A DNA stretch of 64,000 nt from SAR202 cluster bacterium (GCA_016872515.1 VGZR01000006.1:23513-87512), one strand, 5' to 3'; positions 35,417-43,148 are shown, counted from the stretch's first letter. The notes: generated from the letters alone by a model not told the origin. A program made the numbers and translations.

Positions 35417-36475
35417 ATGCCGAAAGCGGGGGAACTCTCAGGCAAAGTGCAGACGGTGCTTGGGCCCATCGCCCCAGGAGCGCTGGGCGTCACGCTCATG
35501 CACGAGCACATCCTCATAGACGCGGGCTGCTACTTCTCGATGCCTGAGGAGGCGAGCCGTCGTGCCTACGTGGACGCGCCGGTGACGATGGACATGCTCG
35601 GGAAGCTGGCCGGCTTCTGGGGAACGAACCGCGACAACACGCGGCTGTACGGCGTCGAGCAGGCGACGCGCGAGGTGATGGAGTACAGGCTGGAGGGTGG
35701 CTGCTCCATCGTGGACACGACCAGCATCGGCCTGGCCCGCGACCCTCTGGCGCTGGCACGCATCTCCCGCTCGACCGGCCTCAACATCATCATGGGCACC
35801 AGCTACTACGTCGCGCTCTCGCACCCCGCCGATATGGACCGTCACAGTGAAGCTCAGCTCGCCGAGCAGATCATCCGCGACGTGACCGCCGGCGTTGGCG
35901 GCACCGGCATCAAGGCGGGCGTCATCGGCGAGGTGGGCAACACCTGGCCGCCCATCGCCAACGAGGTCAAGGCGCTGCGTGCGTCCGTGCAGGCACAGCG
36001 GGAAACAGGCGCGCCCATCCTTATCCACCCAGGCTTCCACCCCGATTCGCTGTCCTACATCGTGGACGTTCTAGTGAAGGCAGGCGCACCGATGGACCAG
36101 ACCATCATTGGCCATCTCGACATCTTCGACCACAAGCCGTTGAAGGCGCTGGCCAAGTCGGGCTGCTACCTTGAGTTTGACACGTTCAACAACGAGGACA
36201 CGCAGTTCGGCGATGTGGGCAACCAGCCGTTCTCGCCCCCGAGCGACGTGCAGCGGATGGAGAAGGTCGAGTACCTCATCGCCGAGGGGTACGAGGACCG
36301 CGTCGTCATCGCGCAGGACATCTTTCTGAAGCAGCAGACGGTGCAGTACGGCGGCAAGGGGTACGCCCACATCCTTCGAAACATGCTGCCCAGGATGCGG
36401 AAACGCGGGTTCACCGAGCGGCAAATCCACAAGCTCATGGTCGAAAACCCCGCCCGCGTCCTGACCTTTAGGTAG
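35417..36475 (+). CDS. Phosphotriesterase-family metal hydrolase
   Basis: A 352-residue amidohydrolase-superfamily TIM barrel. Metal ligands are suggested by HEHILID (HxH), the VIGEVG bridging position, ILIHPGFHPDS, IIGHLDIFD and AQDIFLK. At the bridging position a Glu stands where canonical phosphotriesterase uses carboxylated Lys; many homologues (lactonases, PHP) do this. It may be a lactonase or organophosphate-type hydrolase. No signal peptide. Follows the kelch gene by 38 bases. Confidence 0.87.
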   Translation: MPKAGELSGKVQTVLGPIAPGALGVTLMHEHILIDAGCYFSMPEEASRRAYVDAPVTMDMLGKLAGFWGTNRDNTRLYGVEQATREVMEYRLEGGCSIVDTTSIGLARDPLALARISRSTGLNIIMGTSYYVALSHPADMDRHSEAQLAEQIIRDVTAGVGGTGIKAGVIGEVGNTWPPIANEVKALRASVQAQRETGAPILIHPGFHPDSLSYIVDVLVKAGAPMDQTIIGHLDIFDHKPLKALAKSGCYLEFDTFNNEDTQFGDVGNQPFSPPSDVQRMEKVEYLIAEGYEDRVVIAQDIFLKQQTVQYGGKGYAHILRNMLPRMRKRGFTERQIHKLMVENPARVLTFR

Positions 36476-36498
36476 GGGATAGCAGACGGGAGGTTTAT

Positions 36499-36543
36499 CC
36501 CCTCCTCCCCCTCGAGGGGGGAGGACTGAGGTGGGGGTGACCC
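36499..36543. repeat. Interspersed CT/GA-rich palindrome
   Basis: CCCCTCCTCCCCCTCGAGGG continues as GGGAGGA and GGTGGGGGTGACCC, a CTCGAG-centred hairpin in the same CT-rich style as the repeats at 4390, 5739 and 62607. Confidence 0.6.
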
Positions 36544-36556
36544 AACCACTCAGCCG

Positions 36557-36585
36557 TTGACACCCATACGGCCCACGGCTACCAT
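36557..36585 (+). promoter_or_regulatory. Promoter of tRNA-Phe
   Basis: TTGACA (36557-36562), a 17-base spacer and TACCAT (36580-36585) end ten bases before the tRNA-Phe 5' end. Confidence 0.7.
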
Positions 36586-36594
36586 TGAATCTGC

Positions 36595-36667
36595 GCCGAG
36601 GTAGCTCAGTAGGTAGAGCACGGCACTGAAAATGCCGGTGTCGTCAGTTCGATTCTGACCCTCGGCA
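36595..36667 (+). tRNA. tRNA-Phe (GAA)
   Basis: GCCGAGG pairs with CCTCGGC. Anticodon arm CGGCA-CTGAAAA-TGCCG gives GAA. D and T arms are regular. CCA is not encoded (ACCT follows). Confidence 0.95.
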
Positions 36668-36709
36668 CCTGCCCGAGCCCGCCATCCTCCTCAGTCACCC
36701 GTGGCCGGG

Positions 36710-36715
36710 TATAAT
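36710..36715 (+). promoter_or_regulatory. -10 box of tRNA-Gly
   Basis: TATAAT lies 11 bases before the tRNA-Gly 5' end. No consensus -35 box is seen. Confidence 0.5.
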
Positions 36716-36726
36716 ACAAGCAGCGA

Positions 36727-36801
36727 GCGGAAGTGGCTCAGTGGTAGAGCATCTCCTTGCCAAGGAGAGGGTCGCGGGTTCAAATCCCGTCTTCCGCTCC
36801 A
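36727..36801 (+). tRNA. tRNA-Gly (GCC)
   Basis: GCGGAAG pairs with CTTCCGC. Anticodon arm TCTCC-TTGCCAA-GGAGA gives GCC. CCA is encoded. Its last 31 bases, plus two more A, are duplicated at 38162-38194. Confidence 0.95.
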
Positions 36802-36803
36802 AA
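36771..36803 (+). repeat. 33-bp direct repeat, copy 1 (3' end of tRNA-Gly)
   Basis: The bases from GTCGCGGGTTC to CGCTCCAAA are identical to 38162-38194. Copy 1 is part of an intact tRNA, so it resembles the attL of an element integrated at a tRNA 3' end. Confidence 0.85.
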
Positions 36804-36819
36804 ACCATGTACCCCGACA

Positions 36820-36853
36820 GCCCTGGACGAGTAATCGGTTCCAGGGCCTTTTC
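36820..36853 (+). terminator. Terminator of tRNA-Gly
   Basis: GCCCTGG and CCAGGGC pair across a 14-base loop, followed by CTTTTC. Confidence 0.75.
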
Positions 36854-36925
36854 GTAACCACTCTTGATGGGTCTCCGTACGAGCGTTTGACAACCCCAGT
36901 CCCCACCACCCCCTAGGGAGGCAAG

Positions 36926-38125
36926 ATGAAACGGGCTATTTCGGGCTTACTATTGGCGGCAGGGCTCGCGGCCCTCATATCGTGCTCGGGCAGTCCGGCC
37001 GCAACCGCGCCGGCCGAGGTTGCGTCGAAAGAGGCTGTCAAAGCACAGGCGACGGTGGGCCAGTCCACCTCCGAGCAACCCTCCTCTGCTGCTTCAACCG
37101 TCAAAGGGACACCAGGCAAGTTCGCCCGCATAGAAGACCTGAAGGTCCTTCGGGAGTCGCCGTCCGCAGCCCTGCTCCCCGACGGGCGCGTCCTGGTCAT
37201 GGGCGGGCGGACAAGGGCCGGGGGCTATTGGCTGCAGTACGAGCAGAGCGCCGAAGCCTTCGACTTCGCCACCGGCAAGTGGTCGCTGATCAACGACATG
37301 AACGGGAAGCGGGCCGATGCGGCCAGCATCGTCCTGAAGGACGGCCGGATCCTCGTGGCAGGCGGCGAAGGCCCTCAGAACATCCCGATCACATCCGCCG
37401 AGCTCTACGACCCGGCGACTGGCGCCTGGACGCCCACGGGCCCGATGAACAACGCCCGAGACCTGACGGATGCCGTGCTGCTCCAGGACGGCAGGGTGCT
37501 GCTGGCCGGAGGCCGTTCCGAGACTCTGGGCCTCGACAGCAGTGTGGAGATCTACGACCCGCAGACGGGCCAGTGGACGCTCGTGGCGCCCATGGCCGAG
37601 GCTCGGATGGACCACACGACCACGCTGCTTCAGGATGGCAGAGTGCTAGTCACGGGCGGAGGCAAGGTGGACGGCCCTTACCTGAAGAGCGCGGAGGCGT
37701 ACGACCCTGCCACCGACACGTGGTCGCCTGCAGGCGAGATGAGCCAGAGCCGCGCCGCCCACACGGCGGTCCTCCTCAACGACGGCAGGGTGCTGGTCGT
37801 CGGCGGGCGGGGCAAGCGGCTGTCCGCCGACATCTGGGACCCGGCCACCAACTCCTTCACCGCCACAGGCTCCACCAGTGTCGCGCGGGCTGACCACAGC
37901 ATGACCCTGCTTCCTGACGGGCGCGTCATCGTCATCGGAGGGGCGGGCAACCGGGACTCGTCCGAGATATGGGATCCCGCGACGGGCCAGTGGACGATGG
38001 GCCCGACGATGGAGATCGCCCGCTACAACCACGGTGCCGTAGTACTTGCCGACGGCCGCATCGTCGTGGTCGGCGGCAACAGCGCCGAGGGGATGACCAT
38101 CTCCGCGGAGATCTATACGCCCTGA
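36926..38125 (+). CDS. Kelch-repeat lipoprotein (paralogue 2), tRNA-flanked
   Basis: A 399-residue paralogue of 34179-35378, with exactly the same length. The lipobox is LAALISCSG. Blades contain DGRVLVMGG, DGRILVAGG, DGRVLLAGG, DGRVLVTGG, DGRVLVVGG, DGRVIVIGG and DGRIVVVGG with WDPATG partners. AGGGAGG precedes the ATG. It is the only gene between the two copies of the tRNA-Gly 3' end. Expected outside the cell membrane as a lipid-anchored beta-propeller; function unknown. Confidence 0.85.
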   Translation: MKRAISGLLLAAGLAALISCSGSPAATAPAEVASKEAVKAQATVGQSTSEQPSSAASTVKGTPGKFARIEDLKVLRESPSAALLPDGRVLVMGGRTRAGGYWLQYEQSAEAFDFATGKWSLINDMNGKRADAASIVLKDGRILVAGGEGPQNIPITSAELYDPATGAWTPTGPMNNARDLTDAVLLQDGRVLLAGGRSETLGLDSSVEIYDPQTGQWTLVAPMAEARMDHTTTLLQDGRVLVTGGGKVDGPYLKSAEAYDPATDTWSPAGEMSQSRAAHTAVLLNDGRVLVVGGRGKRLSADIWDPATNSFTATGSTSVARADHSMTLLPDGRVIVIGGAGNRDSSEIWDPATGQWTMGPTMEIARYNHGAVVLADGRIVVVGGNSAEGMTISAEIYTP

Positions 38126-38161
38126 GGTAGGCGGCCAGGCGTAGGCAGCAGCGTTGGCGGA

Positions 38162-38194
38162 GTCGCGGGTTCAAATCCCGTCTTCCGCTCCAAA
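38162..38194 (+). repeat. 33-bp direct repeat, copy 2 (att-like tRNA-Gly 3' fragment)
   Basis: Identical to 36771-36803, but not attached to a tRNA 5' half: the preceding bases (GCAGCGTTGGCGGA) cannot form an anticodon arm. It marks the far edge of a ~1.4-kb segment. Confidence 0.85.
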
Positions 38195-38203
38195 CAAAAA
38201 GAC

Positions 38204-38238
38204 ATAGGGGGCCTGAGATTGTTCCCAGGCCCCCCTAT
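38204..38238 (+). terminator. Terminator-like hairpin after att copy 2
   Basis: ATAGGGGGCCTG and CAGGCCCCCCTAT form a stem with one bulge. It may be the original tRNA-Gly terminator displaced by the inserted segment. Confidence 0.65.
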
Positions 38239-38375
38239 CTATTGCCTCAATCGCCCGCTTCCTATGTCTCCCTTGCACTCTTCATTCTCCATGATACCCT
38301 TGCCTAGACGTGAAGATATGGCAAACGGTATCTTGGTGTAGAATCTGTGCCGAAACCAAGACAGGAGTAAGCACC

Positions 38376-38720
38376 ATGCCACTAAGAAGGGCCATTGTTC
38401 TACTTGCCTGGTTGTCTGCATCTAGCCTCTTAGCTACTGCTTGTTCCAAGGGTCCTGAACCCGAGATTATAGGCGTTACCGCTCACGACGCTGCACCAGA
38501 TTTCGATTACACAGTCTGGGTGGACTGTACTGTCAGGAATAACGGCGACGATGGAAGTATTGAAGTCTCTGCTTCCTTGACCGGAGGGGGCCGATGGATT
38601 AAGCGAGACACCGTCTTTGTCGCCGAAAATAGTGAGAGGAAAGTGACCTTAGAGTTTCCCGAAGTGGAGCTTTTAGGGGCTGGGCCGAGTGGCTACGAAT
38701 ACAATTGCAGCGCCCAATAA
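38376..38720 (+). CDS. Small lipoprotein of unknown function
   Basis: A 114-residue protein with a lipoprotein signal (LLAWLSASSLLATACSKG). The mature part looks like one Ig-like/FxLYD-type beta sandwich (VWVDCTVRNNGDDGSIEVSA, split: VDCTVRNNGDDG and IEVSASLTGGG). Acts at the cell surface if real. ACAGGAG precedes the ATG at 38376. Composition is less GC-rich than neighbours, consistent with acquired DNA beyond the att-like repeat. Family not identified with certainty. Confidence 0.7.
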   Translation: MPLRRAIVLLAWLSASSLLATACSKGPEPEIIGVTAHDAAPDFDYTVWVDCTVRNNGDDGSIEVSASLTGGGRWIKRDTVFVAENSERKVTLEFPEVELLGAGPSGYEYNCSAQ

Positions 38721-38732
38721 ACCCCACATCTC

Positions 38733-39407
38733 CTAGGGTTTCGCGAGCTCGTCGAACACCCGAAGCCATGTCGCGTCGTCGCCCTTGCCGTAGCCGTCGC
38801 GATAGACGATGACGCCGTCACGGCCAAAGGCGAGCTTGGTGGACTGAACGCGGACGTTGAGGTCGGCCAGCATGCGCGGCCCAGCCGTGGCCACAGGCCA
38901 GGGGTAGCCTTGCTGCTGGCGGTACGCCTCTAGCTCCTCGATGGTCTCGCTGGGATCAACGCTGACGGAGTAGAAGGCGACCGCGTCCTGGTACTGCGGG
39001 TAGAGTTTCTTCATGCGCCGCAACTCGGCGCGACAGGTCGGTCACCACGTCGCCATGAAGAAGAGGAAAACCGGCTTTCCCTCGGCGAGAAGGTCAGCAG
39101 ACGTCTTCGTAGAGCCGTCGGCGAGGCGGATGGAGAAGTCGGGGATGTGGTCGCCGACCTGGTTGCCCACCTTAGCGGCGGGGGCCTGCGTCGGCTCAGT
39201 GGGTGCGGTCGTGGGACTCGGGGCGGCCTCCCCTGCCCTGCCCTCGACGGCGATAGCGGTTGCCTGGGCAGCAGGCGTGTCCTGCGCCGCGGGTGCAGCC
39301 GGGGCAGCCCCACCGCAGGCGACGGCGAGAACCACGGCTGCCACGAAGGGCAACCACGACACTCGCTGCCATATCCCGCTCTTGTTCACCGGTCTCATCT
39401 TGACCAT
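38733..39407 (-). CDS. TlpA-like thioredoxin lipoprotein, probable selenoprotein (Sec at residue 122)
   Basis: A 224-residue membrane-anchored thioredoxin-fold protein. The signal peptide ends near VVLAVACGG. A Pro/Ala/Thr linker precedes the TlpA fold (VGDHIPDFSIRLADGS, KPVFLFFMATW). The frame then meets TGA (39044-39042) and continues PTCRAELRRMKKLYPQYQ and on to residue 224. The TGA replaces the first Cys of WCxxC, giving W-Sec-P-T-C. A hairpin fitting bacterial SECIS rules follows (39015-39031). AGGAG lies four bases before the ATG. Role: thiol-disulfide or peroxide reduction outside the membrane. A nonsense mutation of a Cys codon is the alternative. Confidence 0.75.
39015..39031 (-). 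promoter_or_regulatory. Candidate bacterial SECIS element
   Basis: In the mRNA, GCGCCG and CGGCGC form a perfect 6-bp stem with loop AGUUG. The loop begins 17 bases after the UGA and has G as its second base. This fits the published bacterial SECIS pattern (short GC stem, small loop with an early G, about 16-37 bases from UGA). It lies inside the coding sequence, as bacterial elements do. Confidence 0.65.
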
Positions 39408-39468
39408 TTTACTCCTGTTCCCGGCCCGCGGATGCGCCCTGGCGTTAGACTCGGCCTTCTGGGTCTCA

Positions 39469-39474
39469 TACAAT
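39469..39474 (+). promoter_or_regulatory. -10 box of the CPPC TlpA gene
   Basis: TACAAT lies 23 bases before the GTG at 39498, within the 90-base divergent space shared with the selenoprotein gene. The -35 candidate TTAGAC is weak. Confidence 0.4.
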
Positions 39475-39497
39475 GGGCGAAGGCAAGGTGTGAGCAC

Positions 39498-40163
39498 GTG
39501 CAACAGGCGGAAACGGCACAAGAGTCCCCCAGGCGGCCCTCAACCAAGAAGGTGCTGGCCATCGCGGCCGCAGCCGTTGCGCTGGCCGCGTTCCTGGCGC
39601 TGCTCTCGTGGGGGCTAATCAGCAAGGCGCCTGTGACCGGGCTGAGCGGCATGACCCGTGTGGAAAAGCCCGCGCCCGAGTTCGCCTTGCCGACCTTCGA
39701 CGGCGGCACGTTCCGCCTGTCCGAGCATCTTGGCAAGCCCGTCGTCATCAACTTTTGGGCGTCGTGGTGCCCGCCGTGCCGGGACGAGGCGCTCGTGTTG
39801 GAGGAGGCCTGGCGCGAGTACGCGCCTCGGGGCGTCGTGTTTGTGGGCGTGGACATCCAGGATATGGAGGCCGACGCGGCGGCGTATCTGCGCGAGTTCG
39901 CCATCACCTACCCCAACGGGCGCGACGTGGACGGCAAGGTCACGGTGGACTATGGGGTCATCGGACTCCCGGTGACGTTCTTCATCGGTGAGGATGGAAC
40001 CGTGGTGCGCCGCTGGGTCGGCGCGGTGCGCCCGGCGGAGCTGCGGGCCTGGGTCGAATCGCTGATTGCCGGAGAGACGCCAGCGGGCGAGACGCCGGGC
40101 GAGAATCCGGACAAGTTCTTCCGGCTCGGGCAGGACAAGCTGGAGCAGAAGCCGTCGGAATAG
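39498..40163 (+). CDS. TlpA/ResA-like thiol-disulfide oxidoreductase
   Basis: A 221-residue membrane-anchored thioredoxin-fold protein. A single N-terminal helix (VLAIAAAAVALAAFLALLSW) anchors it. The fold has KPAPEFALPTFDGGTFRL, NFWASWCPPCRDEALVLEE (WCxxC as CPPC), FVGVDIQD and the cis-Pro loop GLPVTFFIGEDG. It probably reduces apocytochrome heme-binding cysteines; ccm genes lie at 54-59 kb. Start GTG chosen from AAGGTG upstream. It is divergent from the Sec-containing paralogue. A Gly/Glu-rich tail ends the protein. Confidence 0.9.
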   Translation: MQQAETAQESPRRPSTKKVLAIAAAAVALAAFLALLSWGLISKAPVTGLSGMTRVEKPAPEFALPTFDGGTFRLSEHLGKPVVINFWASWCPPCRDEALVLEEAWREYAPRGVVFVGVDIQDMEADAAAYLREFAITYPNGRDVDGKVTVDYGVIGLPVTFFIGEDGTVVRRWVGAVRPAELRAWVESLIAGETPAGETPGENPDKFFRLGQDKLEQKPSE

Positions 40164-40172
40164 GAGCTGCGC

Positions 40173-40520
40173 ATGTACGTGGCCCTGGGAGCGGTGCGCA
40201 TCAAGCCAGGGATGAGAGACAGGTTCGTGAAGGCCCTGGAAGAACACGCGCGACGTTCGCGGACGGAAGAGCCAGGCTGCCTGCGGTTCGAGCTAGTGCA
40301 GGACGGGAACGACCCCGACGTGGTGTGGTTCTACGAGGTCTGTACGGATGCGGCAGCTTTCGAGGCGCACAAGCGAACGGACCACTTCTTCGCCTGGCAG
40401 AAGCGCGAGAAGGCGCTGGCGGTGGGCGTGCTGCCTGGCTCGTTCGAAGGCGGCCTTACGATTTATCCGAAGGACGAGGAATGGGATAGACTGGTGGGCC
40501 GAAGGGGACGATCCGGATGA
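40173..40520 (+). CDS. ABM-domain (antibiotic biosynthesis monooxygenase-like) protein
   Basis: A 115-residue ferredoxin-like alpha/beta protein. The pattern ALGAVRIKPGMRDRFVKALE, EEPGCLRFELVQD, FYEVCTDAAAFEAH and HFFAWQ is typical of ABM/YgiN-like monooxygenases, which act on quinones or small aromatic compounds as dimers. It starts ten bases after the TlpA gene and overlaps the next ORF by four bases (ATGA). Confidence 0.85.
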   Translation: MYVALGAVRIKPGMRDRFVKALEEHARRSRTEEPGCLRFELVQDGNDPDVVWFYEVCTDAAAFEAHKRTDHFFAWQKREKALAVGVLPGSFEGGLTIYPKDEEWDRLVGRRGRSG

Positions 40521-40729
40521 AGTTCCTGCCCAAAATATACCTAGTGGCCCTCTTGCTGCTCTTCGTATTCATCTTCTTTGTTGGAGCCTGGGCCATCGCC
40601 GAAGACGCGGTGGGCGATGTGCCTGTCGCGGAGGCGGCCGGCGGGACCGGGGAATCGGAGGGCATGGCCCAGGGCGACAGCCTCACGTGGTACCAGGACG
40701 CGGCAGTGTTCATCTGTCCGCTGCACTAA
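40517..40729 (+). CDS. Small single-pass membrane protein
   Basis: A 70-residue protein with one strong hydrophobic segment (YLVALLLLFVFIFFVGAWAI) and a short acidic outer tail ending in VFICPLH. It starts on ATGA overlapping the ABM-domain gene, which supports real translation. I do not recognise it; a small subunit or anchoring peptide is possible. Confidence 0.6.
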   Translation: MKFLPKIYLVALLLLFVFIFFVGAWAIAEDAVGDVPVAEAAGGTGESEGMAQGDSLTWYQDAAVFICPLH

Positions 40730-40805
40730 GCAAGGTTGACCTACCATTCTGTAAGGTGAACTTGTCATTTCACGGCCTTCCTAATTTGGCTCAAGGAGGA
40801 TGCGC

Positions 40806-41570
40806 GTGACGCAGGCTCAGGCGATGCGGTTCAAAGACCAGGTGGCTATCGTGACGGGCGCGGCGACCGGCATCGGGTACGGCATCGCCAAACGGCTTGG
40901 CTCGGAGGGCGCGCGTGTCGTGCTGGTGGACGTGGACTCGCGTGTGGGCGAGCAGTCGGCCAGCGAGATGGCCGCGCGCGGCATCGGCACGCGGCTGGTG
41001 GCCGGCGACGTGGGCGAGGAGGCGACGGCGGACCGCGCAGTGGCGGAGGCGCTGAAGACCTGGGGCCGTCTGGATATCCTGGTGAACAACGCGGGCCTCG
41101 GAGGTAGGACGGCGAACATCTGGGAGCTGCCGGTGGAGGAGATGGACCGCATCTACCGGACGAACCTGCGCGGAGTGTACCTTTTCTGCCAGAAGGCCAT
41201 CCCGCCAATGGTGGAACGCGACTACGGCCGCATCGTGAACATCGGCTCCATCGCGGGCAAGGAAGGCAATCCGCGGATGGTGCCCTACTCGGCCACGAAG
41301 GCGGGTGTCATCGCACTGACGAAGGCGGTGGGCAAGGAACTGGCAAAGACCGGCGTTCGAGTGAACTGCGTCGCCCCAGCACTCATCCAGACGAAGATAC
41401 TTGACCAATTCACCCCCGAGCAAGTGCAGTACCTAACAGAGCGCATCCCCATGGGGCGCCTGGGCGAAATCAAGGAAGTCGCCAGCCTGGTCGCATGGTT
41501 GTGCTCTGCCGAGTGCTCGTTCAACACAGGCGCCGTCTTCGACATCTCCGGCGGCCGCGCCACATACTAG
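40806..41570 (+). CDS. SDR family NAD(P)-dependent oxidoreductase
   Basis: A 254-residue classical SDR. The cofactor loop is TGAATGIG, then NNAG near residue 87, the catalytic Ser in NIGSIAG and YSATK (YxxxK). The C-terminal NTGAVFDISGG is regular. AAGGAGG sits directly against the ATG at 40800 but six bases before GTG 40806, so I prefer the GTG start. It leads a set of small-molecule enzymes; substrate unknown. Confidence 0.9.
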   Translation: MTQAQAMRFKDQVAIVTGAATGIGYGIAKRLGSEGARVVLVDVDSRVGEQSASEMAARGIGTRLVAGDVGEEATADRAVAEALKTWGRLDILVNNAGLGGRTANIWELPVEEMDRIYRTNLRGVYLFCQKAIPPMVERDYGRIVNIGSIAGKEGNPRMVPYSATKAGVIALTKAVGKELAKTGVRVNCVAPALIQTKILDQFTPEQVQYLTERIPMGRLGEIKEVASLVAWLCSAECSFNTGAVFDISGGRATY

Positions 41571-41619
41571 GCTCCTCTCCCGTTCGGAATCCCCTTCCAT
41601 CTTTAGTCCGCCTGGCGAG

Positions 41620-41647
41620 TTGACGGTGGACAGGGGGTCTCTATAAT
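41620..41647 (+). promoter_or_regulatory. Sigma70-type promoter of the class III aminotransferase gene
   Basis: TTGACG (41620-41625), a 16-base spacer and TATAAT (41642-41647). This is the best consensus promoter in the window. Confidence 0.75.
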
Positions 41648-41727
41648 ACGGGCCACCACATCGGCGGTCCCTTGAGAGTGTGTTTTCGGACGACAGCAGT
41701 AGCACGAGGAGTGAGAAGGAGGCACGC

Positions 41728-43068
41728 ATGGGAGTCATTGACGACAAGTATGAGAAGATGTTCGGAAAGTCCATCGCCTGGTACGAGCGTGGCAAGACCG
41801 CCTTCGCGGGCGGGGTGACGCACCAGTCGCGCTTCACCGCGCCCTTCCCTACCTACTACGAGTGGGCCGATGGTCCGTACAAGTACGACGTGGACGGGAA
41901 CCAGATCGTTGACTACGTGATGGGCAACGGGAGCCTGCTCCTGGGCCACAACCCTAAGCCGGTGGTGGACGCGCTCCGGGACCACATCGGCAAGGGTACC
42001 CATCTGGGCGGCGCGACGACCTGGGAGGTGCTGTACGCCGAGCAGGTGAAGAAGCTGATGCCGAAGATGGAGCGCATCCGCTTCACCGCCGCCGGCACGG
42101 AGTCCACCCTGCTGGCCATGCGCATCGCGCGCGGCTACACCGGCAAGAGCAAGATTATCAAGTTTTACGAGCACTTCCACGGCTGGCAGGACTATGCCGC
42201 GATTGACTCAGGCCAATCGGTCGGTGGCATCCCGAAGGCGGTCAAGGACACGATGATCGTGCTGCCTGCCGACGTGAAGGCCGTCGAGCGGACGCTGGAG
42301 AAGAACAAGGACGTGGCGGCGGTCATCGTGGAGTGCAACGGCGCCCACTTCGGGACGTTCCCCCTCCAGAACCCAAAGTTCCTGCACGACCTGCAGGACG
42401 TGTGCCGCAAGCACAAGGTGCTGTTCATCATGGACGAGGTCATCACCGGCTTCCGGCTGTCCAAAGGCGGCGCGCAGGAGCGGTGGAACCTCGACCCGGA
42501 CATCACGACTGTGGCGAAGATCATGGCGGGCGGGCAGCCGGGCGCCGCAGTGGGCGGGAAGGCCGAAATCATGCAGGTGATGGCCTTCAAGGGCGACAAG
42601 GAATGGGACACGCAGAAGCGTGTGGCCCAGGGCGGGACCTACAACGCCAACCCGACGACGGCGGTTGCGGGCATCGCCCAACTCAAGGCCATCGAGACGA
42701 CGGACGCGGTTGCCCAGGCCGACAAGGCTGCCAAGCGGCTGAAGGATGGACTGAACGAAGCGTTCATCAAGAACGAGGTCGTGGGTCACGCCCACGGCAT
42801 CGCCTCGCTGGTCCAGATCAACCTCGGGTACGACTGTAACTGCGACCGCGAGCTGTGCAACATGCCGTACGAGAAGATCTACTCCTCCATGCCGTCGGAG
42901 AAGACGCGGGCGCTTCGCCGCTCCGTGCTGGTGAACGGTGCCGACGGGATGGACTGGAACGGCATGTGCTTCGTGGTATCGGCAGCCCACAACAACGAAG
43001 CGGTGGACCGCACCATCGCAGGGTTCAGCCAAGCGCTGAAGGACCTGCGGGCGGACAGGGTCGTGTAA
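41728..43068 (+). CDS. Class III aminotransferase, glutamate-1-semialdehyde mutase-like
   Basis: A 446-residue PLP enzyme resembling HemL. It has FTAAGTESTLLAMRIARG, the FIMDEVITGFRL Asp motif and the likely PLP Lys in VAKIMAGGQPGAAVGG. AGGAGG lies before the ATG. An insertion near residues 372-386 carries four clustered cysteines (GYDCNCDRELC), atypical for HemL. With a DapA-like aldolase 80 bases downstream it is more likely part of a catabolic unit than heme synthesis; no other hem genes are here. Confidence 0.87.
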   Translation: MGVIDDKYEKMFGKSIAWYERGKTAFAGGVTHQSRFTAPFPTYYEWADGPYKYDVDGNQIVDYVMGNGSLLLGHNPKPVVDALRDHIGKGTHLGGATTWEVLYAEQVKKLMPKMERIRFTAAGTESTLLAMRIARGYTGKSKIIKFYEHFHGWQDYAAIDSGQSVGGIPKAVKDTMIVLPADVKAVERTLEKNKDVAAVIVECNGAHFGTFPLQNPKFLHDLQDVCRKHKVLFIMDEVITGFRLSKGGAQERWNLDPDITTVAKIMAGGQPGAAVGGKAEIMQVMAFKGDKEWDTQKRVAQGGTYNANPTTAVAGIAQLKAIETTDAVAQADKAAKRLKDGLNEAFIKNEVVGHAHGIASLVQINLGYDCNCDRELCNMPYEKIYSSMPSEKTRALRRSVLVNGADGMDWNGMCFVVSAAHNNEAVDRTIAGFSQALKDLRADRVV

Positions 43069-43097
43069 CCCCCGCCAAACTGAATCGTCCAGAAGTT

Positions 43098-43129
43098 GAC
43101 ACCGGCCCCGACATGTCGGGGCCGGTGTC
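43098..43129. terminator. Perfect 32-base palindrome between two genes
   Basis: GACACCGGCCCCGACA followed by its exact complement TGTCGGGGCCGGTGTC, centred on ACATGT. It may be an attenuating terminator or an operator for the downstream DapA-like gene. Confidence 0.65.
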
Positions 43130-43148
43130 GTTTGGAGGAGAAAAGGCA

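Noticed and set aside
36804..38161. Insertion sequence between the tRNA-Gly repeats
   Set aside because: The only gene is a lipoprotein; there is no transposase and no terminal inverted repeat.
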